This document shows positions 57,996 to 58,118 of a stretch of DNA of 58,118 nt, in pieces. The DNA is taken from NCBI GenBank assembly GCA_020845495.1, contig JADLFM010000093.1:1-58118 (forward strand). Reading direction: 5' to 3'. The stretch is from Chloroflexota bacterium (GTDB lineage Bacteria > Chloroflexota > UBA6077 > JACCZL01). Positions within the stretch are counted from its first letter, which is position 1, and each line of letters opens with the position of its first letter. Under the pieces are notes generated by a model. That model saw only the letters and a list, made by a program, of their open reading frames with translations. It ran no database searches and was not told where the DNA came from. The position numbers and the translations under genes are program-made.

Positions 57996-58118
57996 CAGGC
58001 AACGCCTTTCAGGCAACGCCTTTCAGGCAACGCCTTTCAGGCAACGCCTTTCAGGCAACGCCTTTCAGGCAACGCCTTTCAGGCAACGCCTTTCAGGCAA
58101 CGCCTTTCAGGCAACGCC
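57996..58118. repeat. 14-bp tandem array at the window end, about 8.8 copies
   Basis: Unit CAGGCAACGCCTTT, identical in every copy visible, running to the last base. Each unit contains the small inverted repeat AGGC-AAC-GCCT. There are no spacers, so it is not a CRISPR array. The array probably continues beyond the window. Confidence 0.92.

Noticed and set aside
57996..58118. CRISPR array
   Set aside because: The units are contiguous 14-bp copies with no spacers.

Overview
This 58 kb window is very GC-rich, densely coding bacterial DNA. Several features point to a Chloroflexota-type organism, possibly of the Thermomicrobia or a related lineage: lipoproteins with long Ala/Pro/Lys linkers after the lipobox, many ABC importers without a local ATPase gene, F420-type enzymes, frequent GTG starts, and many short tandem repeats between genes. 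The taxonomic call is inference; no rRNA or other marker gene is present. I found no tRNA, rRNA, CRISPR array, IS element or integrase. The last 123 bp are a 14-bp tandem array running off the end and the first 27 bp are a hairpin, so the window may be a whole contig broken at repeats.

Layout. 1-1481 (minus): a small unknown protein and a sugar-nucleotide-type epimerase. 1482-2498: non-coding, with a 41-bp direct repeat and a 13-bp tandem array. 2499-11783 (plus): the most unusual locus. It holds a 91-residue peptide with a double-glycine site and an aromatic C-terminus carrying two cysteines, a TlpA-like thioredoxin, an ABC exporter with a duplicated Pro/Gly-rich N-terminal tail, a large membrane-anchored PQQ-type propeller, a polytopic membrane protein translationally coupled to it, and a class III cyclase-like protein. 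I propose an undescribed peptide maturation and export system; this is inference. 12093-12872 (minus): a luciferase-like F420-type oxidoreductase.

13142-27159 (minus): a sugar locus. A LacI regulator with its own sigma70-like promoter and tandem operators heads a solute-binding protein, two permeases and two GH32-type hydrolases. A second promoter-operator precedes another binding protein, two permeases and a family 5 (peptide-type) binding protein. Fructan or sucrose use is suggested by the GH32 enzymes; no transport ATPase is encoded here. 27827-36774: assorted genes on both strands: an MpaB/DUF2236 oxygenase, a lamin-tail lipoprotein, an F420/PPOX enzyme, a secreted membrane-anchored protein, an aldo/keto reductase, an enolase-superfamily dehydratase, a PAP2 phosphatase, an SDR and an EEP phosphatase.

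36902-40921 (plus): a dipeptide-type importer (two permeases and a binding protein) and a HIT protein. 41097-42554 (minus): a GT39-like membrane glycosyltransferase. 42664-52389: two hotdog dehydratase-like genes divergent from an IclR regulator across a palindromic operator, then a crotonase, a PaaK-like CoA ligase, a second dipeptide importer and a gamma-glutamyltransferase, ending at a strong hairpin. 52553-54064 (minus): an orphan phage-type terminase large subunit. 54300-57901: an SMP-30 lactonase-like protein, a small unknown, a NUDIX hydrolase and a second epimerase-like protein without the usual catalytic tyrosine.
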